Assembly: GCA_903822185.1 (NCBI GenBank)
Contig: CAIJOA010000041.1
Coordinates: 1 to 51,348, forward strand
DNA from: an uncultured Rhodospirillales bacterium
GTDB lineage: Bacteria; Pseudomonadota; Alphaproteobacteria; ATCC43930; CGMCC-115725
DNA: 51,348 nt
Reading direction: 5' to 3'
In this document: in pieces, positions 19,602 to 27,998 of the stretch
Position numbering within the stretch: the stretch's first letter is position 1
Layout of the letters: every line of letters starts with the position of its first letter
Notes under the pieces: model-generated
The model's database searches: none
The model's input: the letters and a program-made list of their open reading frames with translations, nothing else
Told to the model about the DNA's origin: nothing
Program-made: the position numbers and the translations under genes

Positions 19602-20731
19602 GCCGCCATCGTTTCGACTTCGAGCACGACCGACGAGGTCAGCACGCGGCCGTCAGGGCCGGGCTCGGGCAGCACCAGATTGAGATAACGCGCATAGCGG
19701 TCGTCGATCGGTCCCGACAATTCGTAATAGGCCGCGCCTTCGTGGCGTGCGCGTAGGACGCGCGCATGTAGGGCCAAAGCATATTCGGTGTCGGCTCGCG
19801 CCAGCACGTTTAACCCTTCGATGCCGCGCGGATCGAAGCCGAGGCCCGTCGCGACGTGATGCGACACGACATCGTTGCCTTTGACGCCGAAGAGGCTGCT
19901 GGTGGTGAAAGCGCCCATCGCCGCTGCAGCATGGACGATCTTCTCGGGCGTTTCGCGATGAACCTGCAGCAAGGCGCCAAGACGCTGGTCGGTCACGGCG
20001 CTCAAAGACAGATTCTTTATCGACCAGCCGCCGCGCCGTACGCCGACGATGAAGGCGACTTTCTCGATCGCCGCTGCTGCGACCCGTGCATCGGGATGAA
20101 GCGCCTCGACCCATTGCCCGTCCAGATGGACGATGCGCCGAATACTCCGCACGCGATCGGCGCAATCGTAAAGCCATTCACAAATCGCTTCGGCGGCGGC
20201 GGGTGCGACACGACGGCCGTCATGGCGAATGACGACGACGCCGTCCGCCCGCTCGGTCAGGGCGATCCAGCCAAGCACGCGCATCGCATAGGCGGACAGA
20301 TCGCCGGCGCTGACGGGCAGGCGAAGTTCGCGCCGGACATATTCGTGATGGCCCAACGAGGCGGCATCGATCGCGCCATTGGCGGTGAACCAAGCGTGGG
20401 AATCGTTGGCGATGGTGCCGCTTTCGGCGACCCGGCTTAGCAGTGTTCGGGCAACCGCCAGGATGGCGCTGTCACTTTGGGGGCTGCGCCCGCCATCGGG
20501 GACCAGCGTACCGAAGACATCGTGCAGAAAGCTGTGATCGCCGCGTTCGGTGAAAAACGACGCGATCCGATAGAGATCTTCACCGCCAATATGGGTTTCG
20601 CCCCGCCACCACCGCGTGACGGTGTTTTCCGAACGGCCGATCGCGCCGCCGATTTCCTTTAGGTGCAGGGCTGCGTTCGGATAAAGCCGCCGCCGCAGTG
20701 CCTCCTGAAAGCGTGACTGAAAGTCCGCCAT
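19598..20731 (-). CDS. HTH-domain regulator with a possible PAS-like C-terminus
   Basis: A 377-residue protein. The N-terminus carries a helix-turn-helix of XRE style, LKEIGGAIGRSENTVTRWWR (about 23-42), followed by GGEDLYRIASFFTERGD. The middle is not recognised. The last 100 residues (GNDVVSHHVATGLGFDPRGI onward) alternate short strands and helices in a way that could be a PAS-like sensor domain, but no cofactor residues can be assigned. The ATG at 20731 is used because homology-like structure starts there; a longer frame reaches 20767. It is divergent from a small gene and a PAS gene and may control them from the 128-nt gap. Confidence 0.68.
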   Translation of the reverse strand: MADFQSRFQEALRRRLYPNAALHLKEIGGAIGRSENTVTRWWRGETHIGGEDLYRIASFFTERGDHSFLHDVFGTLVPDGGRSPQSDSAILAVARTLLSRVAESGTIANDSHAWFTANGAIDAASLGHHEYVRRELRLPVSAGDLSAYAMRVLGWIALTERADGVVVIRHDGRRVAPAAAEAICEWLYDCADRVRSIRRIVHLDGQWVEALHPDARVAAAAIEKVAFIVGVRRGGWSIKNLSLSAVTDQRLGALLQVHRETPEKIVHAAAAMGAFTTSSLFGVKGNDVVSHHVATGLGFDPRGIEGLNVLARADTEYALALHARVLRARHEGAAYYELSGPIDDRYARYLNLVLPEPGPDGRVLTSSVVLEVETMAA

Positions 20732-20859
20732 CGACGCGCTCACCAGACTTGGCGTTCGGGACACCAACTCTGTCCCCGGCTTCGATTACAGCTTGGTCCG
20801 ACATCGAATGTTCTTCGGCACCAAAGACTTCATCGCAGCGGGCGGGACCATTGAAAACC

Positions 20860-21114
20860 ATGAATAATCAGTATGCAGGCAAGCATAGTGTCGCGCAACA
20901 ACTCGATCTTTTGTCGAAATGGCTGGCGGAATCGGGTCTTCCCGAGGCCTCGCTGCTGGTCGGCGCGGCAGCCTTATCGGCGCGCGAAAGCGGCCGTTCC
21001 GATCTGGCCAGGGCGGAGACGCAAGGCCGCCCTCGGTTAAGGTTGGTCACGCCGGACACGGCGGCGAACTTCGCTCGTTTTTCCGTACGCGGCGCCGGAG
21101 GCCGCAATGGCTAA
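20860..21114 (+). CDS. Small hypothetical protein upstream of the PAS gene
   Basis: An 84-residue protein without signal or membrane segment. The central helix QLDLLSKWLAESGLPEASLL followed by VGAAALSARES is amphipathic. No family recognised. Its end overlaps the start of the PAS gene by 8 nt, and the GGAGG that serves the PAS gene lies inside it, so the two are translationally coupled. It begins the plus-strand unit opposite the HTH regulator. Confidence 0.55.
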   Translation: MNNQYAGKHSVAQQLDLLSKWLAESGLPEASLLVGAAALSARESGRSDLARAETQGRPRLRLVTPDTAANFARFSVRGAGGRNG

Positions 21115-21589
21115 GCCCGCGGCGGTCACGGCACCGCTTCTGCAGCAGCTTTACGATTATTGGGACGGCCGGCGACGCCTGCGGATGATGCCGCTCGCCG
21201 CCGATGTCAGCATCGCCGATCTGGATGCGTTGAACGATCATCTGCTGGTCATCGACGTACCGCGCTTTCCGCCTGGCCTCGCCATTCGCTTCCAGGGCGA
21301 AGCGCTGGTCGGGATCATGGGCGGCGACCTCATCGGACGCAATCTCGAGGCGATGCGCGCGTCCGAATTCAGCGCGCTGCTCCAGCAAGCGTCCCGCAGC
21401 CTTTTGGCAACGCGCGCGCCGCAATTTGTTTCCGAAGACTGCATTCATGATGGGCGCGCACATCACATTGAGGCGCTGCTGCTGCCGGCATCGCGCGGCG
21501 GCTCAAGCGTCGATCTCTTGCTGTGTGGGATTTTGATCGACGCGGCGAAGGCCGACTCATCACAAGCGTTACCAAAAGTGAACTCATAA
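21107..21589 (+). CDS. PAS domain protein (PAS_5 type)
   Basis: A 160-residue single-domain protein. LYDYWDGRRRLRMMPLAADV, then LNDHLLVIDVPRFPPGLAIRF and GEALVGIMGGDLIGRNLEAM follow the pattern of the PAS_5 proteins that are abundant in Rhodospirillales, where YW..RR...P.R.DI is the usual start. There is no output domain, so it would act as a partner or sensor. GGAGG stands 5 nt before the ATG. Ligand and partner are unknown; the divergent HTH protein is the obvious candidate partner. Confidence 0.75.
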   Translation: MAKPAAVTAPLLQQLYDYWDGRRRLRMMPLAADVSIADLDALNDHLLVIDVPRFPPGLAIRFQGEALVGIMGGDLIGRNLEAMRASEFSALLQQASRSLLATRAPQFVSEDCIHDGRAHHIEALLLPASRGGSSVDLLLCGILIDAAKADSSQALPKVNS

Positions 21590-21740
21590 CCAGAACATCG
21601 AAGTTATGCCGATGAATCTTGGGTTAATGCGATTCCATCCCGCATTTTTATCTCGGATTCAGGGCGCCGATCGAATGAAATCCGCACCAGCGATTCCCGA
21701 TAACGGGCCCTCGGGATCTCGCCTGCAATTCGTGGCTCTG

Positions 21741-21756
21741 AAGGAGTTTAACGTTG
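21741..21756 (+). promoter_or_regulatory. Strong ribosome binding site deciding a TTG start
   Basis: AAGGAG (21741-21746) lies 7 nt before TTG (21754-21756), which opens the 284-residue frame. No in-frame ATG lies near a comparable site, so the TTG start is the best choice. Confidence 0.7.
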
Positions 21757-22608
21757 CGTAACTTCAATCATATTGTTTCCGATTTCACGCGTATCGAAGA
21801 TGATTTTATCGATTACCTAGACGCGTTCTCGCCGGACGATACGCATTCGCTCGACGTCATTCAGATGGCCGGTACTGAGATCGTGCCGCCGCTGCTGCGC
21901 TCGCTCGAAGAAAATGGTTTGCGTGCGGTGGTCAGCCACGATTTGCGAACCGTTACCAAGCTGCATCGCAGCAGCGGCGGGCGGATGAAGCGGATCATTC
22001 AAACCAACGATCCGCGGTATCATCCCAACGCGACGCCCGCGGACACGATGGTATTGGCGCTGATGCGTGACGGCGTGCCCCAGGGCTGCGTCGCTTCGCG
22101 GCTTCTGTGGTGCGAACGCAGTCTCGCCGAAGAAATGGAAAGCGGCCGGTTATGGGTTTCCCATCCGGCCTCGATGTGGAAGGCCGAAGACCGCTGCATC
22201 GTCCGTACCCCGATCGCGAAACAAATCCGTGCCTGCAACGTCGTTTTTACCGGCTCGATCTATCTGGCTCAGGGCGTGACCGGCGGCACGACGCTCGCGG
22301 CGATGCTGCGGCTTCACTACACCTGGCTGGCCGCCCATTGGCGTTTCTCGTGGCTGACCGGGATCATCGAAGGTGCGCTCGCCCGCCGACATATCTTCGA
22401 CGTCTATGGTATGGCGGCAATGGATATCGGCGTTTGGCGCACGCGGCCGGGCGAAGGTCCAGAACTGCACAAATATGAGCTGCCATCCTGCGACCGCGAG
22501 ACGGCGATCGATTCATGGCTGCGGCCCGAAACCGGCGATCTGTCGCGTCCGATGGGCAGGCCGCCGATGGCGATCCTGCCTTTCGAAGGCGCGCACGCTG
22601 AAGCATGA
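21754..22608 (+). CDS. Hypothetical protein, possible GNAT-fold
   Basis: A 284-residue soluble protein starting at TTG. The N-terminal quarter is acidic. From about 95 there is ADTMVLALMRDGVPQGCVAS, then SLAEEMESGRLWVSHP, and a later FTGSIYLAQGVTGGTTLAAM segment followed by long helices. A strand, a helix rich in acidic residues, then a strand and a Gly-rich turn is the order seen in acetyltransferase-like folds, but the canonical acetyl-CoA loop is not evident, so this is a weak suggestion. Codon use looks like the neighbours. It lies 164 nt after the PAS gene, so it may have its own promoter, and is convergent with the MHS transporter. Confidence 0.6.
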   Translation: MRNFNHIVSDFTRIEDDFIDYLDAFSPDDTHSLDVIQMAGTEIVPPLLRSLEENGLRAVVSHDLRTVTKLHRSSGGRMKRIIQTNDPRYHPNATPADTMVLALMRDGVPQGCVASRLLWCERSLAEEMESGRLWVSHPASMWKAEDRCIVRTPIAKQIRACNVVFTGSIYLAQGVTGGTTLAAMLRLHYTWLAAHWRFSWLTGIIEGALARRHIFDVYGMAAMDIGVWRTRPGEGPELHKYELPSCDRETAIDSWLRPETGDLSRPMGRPPMAILPFEGAHAEA

Positions 22609-22638
22609 GGTCGCGAACGCAGCCGGTGCGGCGGGGCC

Positions 22639-23946
22639 TTAGAGCCCTTGCCGTTCCGGCGGCGCTTGCTCCGGGATCTGGTGGGGCATGGCGGCGATCG
22701 CGATCGCGCTGACGAACAGACAGGCGATAACGTAATAGCATGGCGCCAGCGCATCGCCTGTCTCCGCGATCAGCCAAGCGACGATCAACGGCGAGAAGCC
22801 GCCAAAGATGCTGACTCCTATATTGTAGGCGACCGACAAGCCGGTGGCGCGAACCCCGACCGGGAACATGGCAGCGATCGCCGCGCTGAACGGTCCGACA
22901 TAGGCCGAGAACAATAGGCCGAAGAAAGCCTCGACCACCGCCAGCGTCGCGATGCTCGGCGACACCGACAGCCAAGTGAAGGCCGGGTACAGCAACACGA
23001 TGCCGGTTGCGGTCGCACACCCCATCACCAGACGGCGTCCGATATGGTCGGAAACGAGTCCCATCAACGGCGCGCCCAGTGCGACCGTCAGGCCCGACAC
23101 CATCGGCGAGACAAAGGCCGCTGTTGCATCTAGGCCGAGGACGCGCATCGCATAGGTCGGCATGAAGACGAACAGCACATAGAACATCGCCGTGCCGCCG
23201 ACGACGAGACCGAAGCCCAATAAGGTACGATGCTTGTAATGCGTCAGGATGCTGGCGATCGGACGCGCCTCGCGCACCGCTTCTTGGCTGGCGATGAATT
23301 CCGGCGTCTCGCTCAACCGTGCGCGCAAGTAAAGACCGATCGGCCCGATCAACAGCCCGACGAGGAAAGGCACGCGCCAGCCCCAGGATTCGAGATCGGC
23401 GGGCGTCAGCAGATGCGCCGTTCCGCCGCCGATCACGCCCGACAAGAACACGGCGATGCCTTGTCCTGAGAATTGCCATGCGCCGTAAAAGCCGCGCCGC
23501 GTTGCCGGCGCGATCTCGACCAGGAACGTCGCGGCGCTGCCGAACTCGCCGCCGGCCGAGATGCCCTGCAGCAGACGGCCGCACAGAATAATGATCGGCG
23601 CGGCGATGCCGATCGTTGCATAAGTCGGGGTGACGGCGACCATCGTCGTGCCGAACAGCATCAGCGCCAGCACGATGGTGAAGACGAATTTGCGGCCATA
23701 GAGATCGGCGCAATGGCCCAACAGGATTCCGCCCAACGGCCGCGCGATATAGGCGATGCCGAAAATGCCAAGCGTCGATAGCAACGGCGCCCAGCCCACG
23801 GCTGCTGGGAAGAACAGCTTGGCGATGGTGACGGCCATATAGCCGTAGATGGTGAAGTCGTACCATTCGAGCGAATTGCCGATGATCGCGGCGGCGATCT
23901 TACGCGCGCCGGTGCGCCGGTCGGCTCTCTCGTCCTCGGACTGCAT
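22639..23946 (-). CDS. MFS transporter, MHS (metabolite:H+ symporter) type
   Basis: A 435-residue inner-membrane permease with 12 predicted spans. The start AAAIIGNSLEWYDFTIYGYM and the loop GHCADLYGRKFVF are signatures of the metabolite:H+ symporter branch that includes KgtP and ProP; GRLLQGISAGGEFGSAATFL supports this. The likely cargo is an organic acid, aromatic acid or compatible solute, but no specificity can be assigned. It stands alone on its strand. Confidence 0.88.
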   Translation of the reverse strand: MQSEDERADRRTGARKIAAAIIGNSLEWYDFTIYGYMAVTIAKLFFPAAVGWAPLLSTLGIFGIAYIARPLGGILLGHCADLYGRKFVFTIVLALMLFGTTMVAVTPTYATIGIAAPIIILCGRLLQGISAGGEFGSAATFLVEIAPATRRGFYGAWQFSGQGIAVFLSGVIGGGTAHLLTPADLESWGWRVPFLVGLLIGPIGLYLRARLSETPEFIASQEAVREARPIASILTHYKHRTLLGFGLVVGGTAMFYVLFVFMPTYAMRVLGLDATAAFVSPMVSGLTVALGAPLMGLVSDHIGRRLVMGCATATGIVLLYPAFTWLSVSPSIATLAVVEAFFGLLFSAYVGPFSAAIAAMFPVGVRATGLSVAYNIGVSIFGGFSPLIVAWLIAETGDALAPCYYVIACLFVSAIAIAAMPHQIPEQAPPERQGL

Positions 23947-24211
23947 GTCGTTCTAGAATCCCCCGTGACGCCCAACGGCGCGTGCATGGGAATCATATCG
24001 AATTGAGGGGCTCGGCTTCACGCGCAATCGCACCAGGGCGCAATTTGCGCGCGAGTGGCAGGCGTTTGGAACCAAGGATAACGCCACAGAGTTGGAAAAG
24101 GTTGGGTGCAGCGGCTTTATCGTTGTAAGCCCGCATCCCCCTGCGCTAGTCCCTTGATGTTCTTTCGCGATTTGATCGCTGCCGTGGGAATGTGAGAGAC
24201 ACTAAAACAAC

Positions 24212-24415
24212 ATGAGCGCTGCCGCCGCAAGAGGTTATCGATGCTACTTTCTTGATGCCGCGCGTCACATCAAGGACTCGGAAACGTTTGACGCGCGCGA
24301 TGATGATGACGCGATGCACAAGGGTGTCGATCGTCTGCGCCAGCGTGCGGAATTCTCTGCCGTCGAACTCTGGGACAATTCACGTTTCGTCGCCTCGATC
24401 AATCTGACGCCGTGA
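24212..24415 (+). CDS. Small hypothetical protein
   Basis: A 67-residue protein: YRCYFLDAARHIKDSETFDA, an acidic DDDDAM turn, and VELWDNSRFVASI at the end. The strand-helix-strand layout with a final VExWD motif occurs in small alphaproteobacterial proteins of unknown function. GAGAGA stands about 14 nt before the ATG, a little far. It precedes the isochorismatase-like gene by 58 nt. Confidence 0.6.
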   Translation: MSAAAARGYRCYFLDAARHIKDSETFDARDDDDAMHKGVDRLRQRAEFSAVELWDNSRFVASINLTP

Positions 24416-24473
24416 CCGGGCCACATCGTGCTAAAGTTGCTAGACGGGTGTCTTGCAACGATGGAGCGACGGC

Positions 24474-25220
24474 ATGTCGGAACGCATCTGGGACAAATTC
24501 CTCACCGACCGCGATAAAGAATTTCACGAGCTGAAAGGCTTCGGCGCGCTCGCCGGTTACGGTAAGCGGCCTGCCCTTCTTATCATCGACGTCAATTACG
24601 CCTTCTGCGGCGACAAGCGGGAATCGATTTTCGAATCGGTGAAACGCTGGCCGACCTCCTGCGGCGAAGAGGCGTGGGATGCGCTGCCGGTGCTGCGGCG
24701 CGTGATCGATGCGGCCCGGGCGCAAGGCGTGCCGGTGATCTACACCACCGGCGTCAGCCGCGACGATAAATGGGACATGGGAAGCTGGCGCTGGAAAAGC
24801 GCCAAGCGCGCCGGCGACCGGGCGTCACAGCCAGTACAACGCATCAGCAATCGCGACGGCAACGAGATCATGGAACAGATCGCGCCGGGGCCGCGCGACA
24901 TCGTCGTGCCGAAACAAAAACCGTCGGGTTTCCATGGCACCAATCTGCTCGATTATCTGACCATGCTCGGCTGTGACAGCGTCATCGTCGGTGGCACCAC
25001 CACCAGCGGCTGCGTGCGCGGCACGGTGATCGATTCTTTCAGCTATAATTTGCGCACGGCGGTGATCGAGGATGGCTGCTTCGACCGTTCGCAGTTCAGC
25101 CACGCGGCCAATCTCTTCGACATGCACGCGAAATACGCCGATGTGGTCAGCAGCGACGATGCGATCGCTTTCATCAAATCGCTGCCGGTCAACCAATACG
25201 ATTTGCCGCCCGGCACCTAA
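24474..25220 (+). CDS. Isochorismatase-family cysteine hydrolase
   Basis: A 248-residue hydrolase of the isochorismatase superfamily. The catalytic Asp sits in LLIIDVNYAFCG, the Lys in VVPKQKPSGFHGTNL and the nucleophile Cys in GGTTTSGCVRGTVIDSF. The longer N-terminus and the DVNYAFCG motif resemble N-carbamoylsarcosine amidase-like members, which hydrolyse carbamoyl amides. The ATG at 24474 follows GGAG and was chosen over 24453. A perfect hairpin follows the stop. No pathway partner is adjacent, so the substrate is open. Confidence 0.85.
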   Translation: MSERIWDKFLTDRDKEFHELKGFGALAGYGKRPALLIIDVNYAFCGDKRESIFESVKRWPTSCGEEAWDALPVLRRVIDAARAQGVPVIYTTGVSRDDKWDMGSWRWKSAKRAGDRASQPVQRISNRDGNEIMEQIAPGPRDIVVPKQKPSGFHGTNLLDYLTMLGCDSVIVGGTTTSGCVRGTVIDSFSYNLRTAVIEDGCFDRSQFSHAANLFDMHAKYADVVSSDDAIAFIKSLPVNQYDLPPGT

Positions 25221-25221
25221 T

Positions 25222-25252
25222 AAAAAGGCGGCGCGCTGTGAAGCGCGCCGCC
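25222..25252. terminator. GC hairpin after the isochorismatase-like gene
   Basis: GGCGGCGCGCT (25227-25237) pairs perfectly with AGCGCGCCGCC (25242-25252), loop GTGA. The A-run AAAAA precedes it on the plus strand, so a U-tract would appear only in a minus-strand transcript. It would still be a strong 3'-end structure for the plus-strand gene. The following stretch, 25253-25516, shows no gene. Confidence 0.6.
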
Positions 25253-25516
25253 TAGCCCATCCCCCCGAAAGCAACCGGGTTTAGTCGGCAGCTTCCGTTA
25301 TGGGCATTGCCCGAACATCGCCAGATCGATCCGTCCATCGTCGGCAATGCTGTGCGGAGAGAAACTTACGATTACTGACGCAGTAACGCTTTGATCTGAA
25401 TCAAAAATAGCCCGGTTTTTTGCCGGCGGGATTCCGAGACGGCCCGGCTTTCCAGGGTGGTGGCGCCGCGCTAAGGTCGCGGCCCTGCTTTTGTGTCACT
25501 TTTTGTAGGTTACGCC

Positions 25517-26068
25517 ATGATCCGCGCCGTCAAATTCCTCGCTCTCGCGGCTGCCTTGGTCTTCACGCTGGCCGGCCCGGTTAAGGCCGCCGATCTCGAA
25601 AACACGATCTATCTGGACGTACCCAAAGGCCGCGTCGTCATCGAACTGCGCCCCGATCTGGCGCCAGCAACCGTCGCGCGAATCAAGGAACTGACCCGCA
25701 AGGGCTTTTACGACGGTATCGTCTTCCATCGCGTCATCGCCGGTTTCATGGCGCAGACCGGCGATCCGACCGGCACCGGCGGCGGCGGTTCGGGCCGCAA
25801 CCTGAAGGCCGAATTCAACCAGCAGATGCACTTCGGCCGCGGCACGCTCGGCATGGCCCGCACCAACGATCCGAACAGCGCCGACAGCCAATTCTTCATC
25901 TGCTTCACCGCGACGCCGTTCCTCGACGGCAAATACACCATCTTCGGCCAGGTCGTTTCCGGCATGGAATTCGTCGATGCGCTCAAGAAGGGCGATCCGC
26001 AAAGCGGCGCGGTCGTCAATCCCGACAAGATCGTGAAGATGCAAGTCGCCGCCGACGTGAAGAATTAA
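25517..26068 (+). CDS. Peptidyl-prolyl isomerase (cyclophilin), exported
   Basis: A 183-residue cyclophilin with an N-terminal signal peptide (MIRAVKFLALAAALVFTLAG then AKA-type cleavage near VKAADLEN). The catalytic and binding motifs are intact: FHRVIAGFMAQTGDPTGTGG and DSQFFICFTATPFLDGKYT. It catalyses proline isomerisation, here most likely in the periplasm. An internal ATG at 25517 (MIRAVKF) gives a clean signal peptide. The next gene, 44 nt on, is a closely similar cytosolic paralogue, so the pair is a tandem duplication. Confidence 0.92.
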   Translation: MIRAVKFLALAAALVFTLAGPVKAADLENTIYLDVPKGRVVIELRPDLAPATVARIKELTRKGFYDGIVFHRVIAGFMAQTGDPTGTGGGGSGRNLKAEFNQQMHFGRGTLGMARTNDPNSADSQFFICFTATPFLDGKYTIFGQVVSGMEFVDALKKGDPQSGAVVNPDKIVKMQVAADVKN

Positions 26069-26112
26069 CGACACCTCCAACCGGACAACACTGTCCAGAT
26101 AGGTACAAAGCC

Positions 26113-26583
26113 ATGACCACCGAAAATACGCTTCATCTCGATGTGCCGAAGGGCCGCGTCGTCATCGAACTCCGTCCCGATCTCGCCCCCAAGACCGTCG
26201 CGCGCATCAAAGAGCTTGCCGCTTCGGGCTTTTACGACGGCATCGTCTTCCACCGCGTCATCGACGGCTTCATGGCGCAGACCGGCGATCCGACCGGCAC
26301 CGGCACCAGCGGCTCGGGCACGCATCTGAAGGCGGAATTCTCGAAGGCGAACTTCGTTCGCGGCACGGTCGGCATGGCCCGCGCCAACGATCCGGACAGC
26401 GCCGACAGCCAGTTCTTCATCTGCTTCGTGCCGACCCCGTTCCTCGACGGGAAATACACGATCTTCGGCCAAGTGACCGAAGGCATGGAACATGTCGATG
26501 CGATCAAAAAGGGCGACGGCCAAAGCGGCTCGGTCAAGAATCCCGATGCGATCGTGAAGATGCGCCCTGCCGACGCGGAATAA
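26113..26583 (+). CDS. Peptidyl-prolyl isomerase (cyclophilin), cytosolic
   Basis: A 156-residue cyclophilin without signal peptide, starting TTENTLHLDVPKGRVVIELR. FHRVIDGFMAQTGDPTGTGT and DSQFFICFVPTPFLDGKYTI carry the active-site Arg, Phe and Gln positions. It is very similar along its length to the exported copy just upstream and lies in the same orientation, so the two probably arose by duplication and are cotranscribed. Similar to PpiB. A large palindrome follows. Confidence 0.93.
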   Translation: MTTENTLHLDVPKGRVVIELRPDLAPKTVARIKELAASGFYDGIVFHRVIDGFMAQTGDPTGTGTSGSGTHLKAEFSKANFVRGTVGMARANDPDSADSQFFICFVPTPFLDGKYTIFGQVTEGMEHVDAIKKGDGQSGSVKNPDAIVKMRPADAE

Positions 26584-26611
26584 GGTCTGTCTGTAAGAGC
26601 GGGTGTGAATT

Positions 26612-26698
26612 CACCCCCCACCCCAACCCTCCCCCTCAAGGGGGGAGGGAGTTCAACAAAGCCCTCCCCCCTTGAGGGGGAGGGTTGGGTGGGGGGTA
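26612..26698. repeat. Intergenic inverted repeat, family C
   Basis: A 37-38-nt arm from 26612 to 26649 (containing CCCTCCCCCTCAAGGGGGGA) is repeated in inverse orientation at 26662-26698, with one base length difference in a CACCCC run. Each arm also folds on itself around CTCAAG. The spacer is GAGTTCAACAAAG-like, 12 nt. It lies between the cyclophilin and AmpG-type genes and may end or separate the transcripts. Confidence 0.75.
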
Positions 26699-26726
26699 GC
26701 ACCCCTCGTTTTCCCTTTTTCAATTC

Positions 26727-27998
26727 ATGAAAACCTGGCTCACCTCGCTGCGCGTCTATGGCGATCGGCGGATGCTGGCGATTCTGCTGATGGGGTTCGC
26801 CAGCGGCTTGCCGCTTGCCCTTACCGGCGCGACCCTCTCGATTTGGCTGCGGCAGTCGGGCATCTCGCTGACGGCGATCGGCCTCTTTGCCCAGGCGGGG
26901 CTTTCCTACAATCTGAAATTCCTCTGGGCGCCGGCGATGGATCGCGTGTCGCTGCCGTTTCTGACTGCGCGCTTCGGGCGGCGGCGCGGTTGGGCGCTGT
27001 TGATTCAGGCGCTGCTGGCATTGGCGATCCTGGCGATGGGATTGTCCGATCCGGTTGATCATCCGGCACGCACCGCGCTCTGCGCCGTCATCGTCGCGTT
27101 TCTGTCGGCCAGCCAGGACATCGTCATCGACGCGTATCGCGTCGAATTGCTGAAGCCCGACGAACAGGGCGCGGGCGCGGCCTCGACCCAGATCGGTTAT
27201 CGCCTCGGCATGCTCGCCTCGGGTGCGGGGGCGCTTTATCTCGCGCAATATCTCGGCTGGTCGCAAGCCTATGCGGTGATGGCCGGACTGGTCGTCCTCG
27301 GTATGATCGTCATTCTGGCGACGCGCGAGCCACATCGTGTCGATGCGCCGTCGGGGGCATGGCTCGCTGATGCGGTCGTCGCGCCGTTCCGCGATTTCAT
27401 TCTGCGGTCGTCGTGGTTGTGGGTCCTACTTTTCGTCGTGCTTTATAAATTCGGCGATGCGCTGGCCGGCGTCATGTCGGGACCTTTCTATGTCGATCTC
27501 GGCTTTGCGCTTACGGAGATCGCGGCAGTCTCGAAAGTGTTCGGCGTCGCGGCCAGCATCACCGGCGTCTTTCTCGGCGGTGTCGCGGTCTATCGCTGGG
27601 GCCTGATGCGCGCGCTGTTTTTGTGCGGCGGAATGCAGATGCTTTCGAACCTCATGTATATCGCGCAGCTTTGGGCCGGGCATGACGTGACGATGCTGGC
27701 GGCGTCGATCGCGGTCGAGAATGTGACCGGCGGCATGGCCTCGGCAGCGTTCGTTGCGTATCTCTCGTCGCTCTGCAGTCCCGCTTACACGGCGACGCAG
27801 TACGCGCTGCTCTCGGCACTCGCCGCCGTGCCGCGCACATTCCTCGCCTCGTTGGGCGGCTTCTTCGCCGACAAGCTGGGTTGGACGAATTTCTTTATGT
27901 TCTCGACCGCCGCATGCCTGCCGAGTCTCTTGCTGCTCTTGTGGCTGATGCGTTCAGCCGATCCGCATCAGCCGCGCACGGTTGCGATTGAGCCATAG
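26727..27998 (+). CDS. AmpG-type MFS permease
   Basis: A 423-residue inner-membrane protein with about 12 spans. GFASGLPLALTGATLSIWLR and GLSYNLKFLWAPAMDR are the AmpG signatures; AmpG imports cell-wall muropeptides (GlcNAc-anhydroMurNAc peptides) for recycling. Length is shorter than E. coli AmpG because extra C-terminal helices are missing, as is common in alphaproteobacteria. The end overlaps the convergent metallopeptidase gene by 45 nt. A different cargo within this family cannot be excluded. Confidence 0.84.
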   Translation: MKTWLTSLRVYGDRRMLAILLMGFASGLPLALTGATLSIWLRQSGISLTAIGLFAQAGLSYNLKFLWAPAMDRVSLPFLTARFGRRRGWALLIQALLALAILAMGLSDPVDHPARTALCAVIVAFLSASQDIVIDAYRVELLKPDEQGAGAASTQIGYRLGMLASGAGALYLAQYLGWSQAYAVMAGLVVLGMIVILATREPHRVDAPSGAWLADAVVAPFRDFILRSSWLWVLLFVVLYKFGDALAGVMSGPFYVDLGFALTEIAAVSKVFGVAASITGVFLGGVAVYRWGLMRALFLCGGMQMLSNLMYIAQLWAGHDVTMLAASIAVENVTGGMASAAFVAYLSSLCSPAYTATQYALLSALAAVPRTFLASLGGFFADKLGWTNFFMFSTAACLPSLLLLLWLMRSADPHQPRTVAIEP

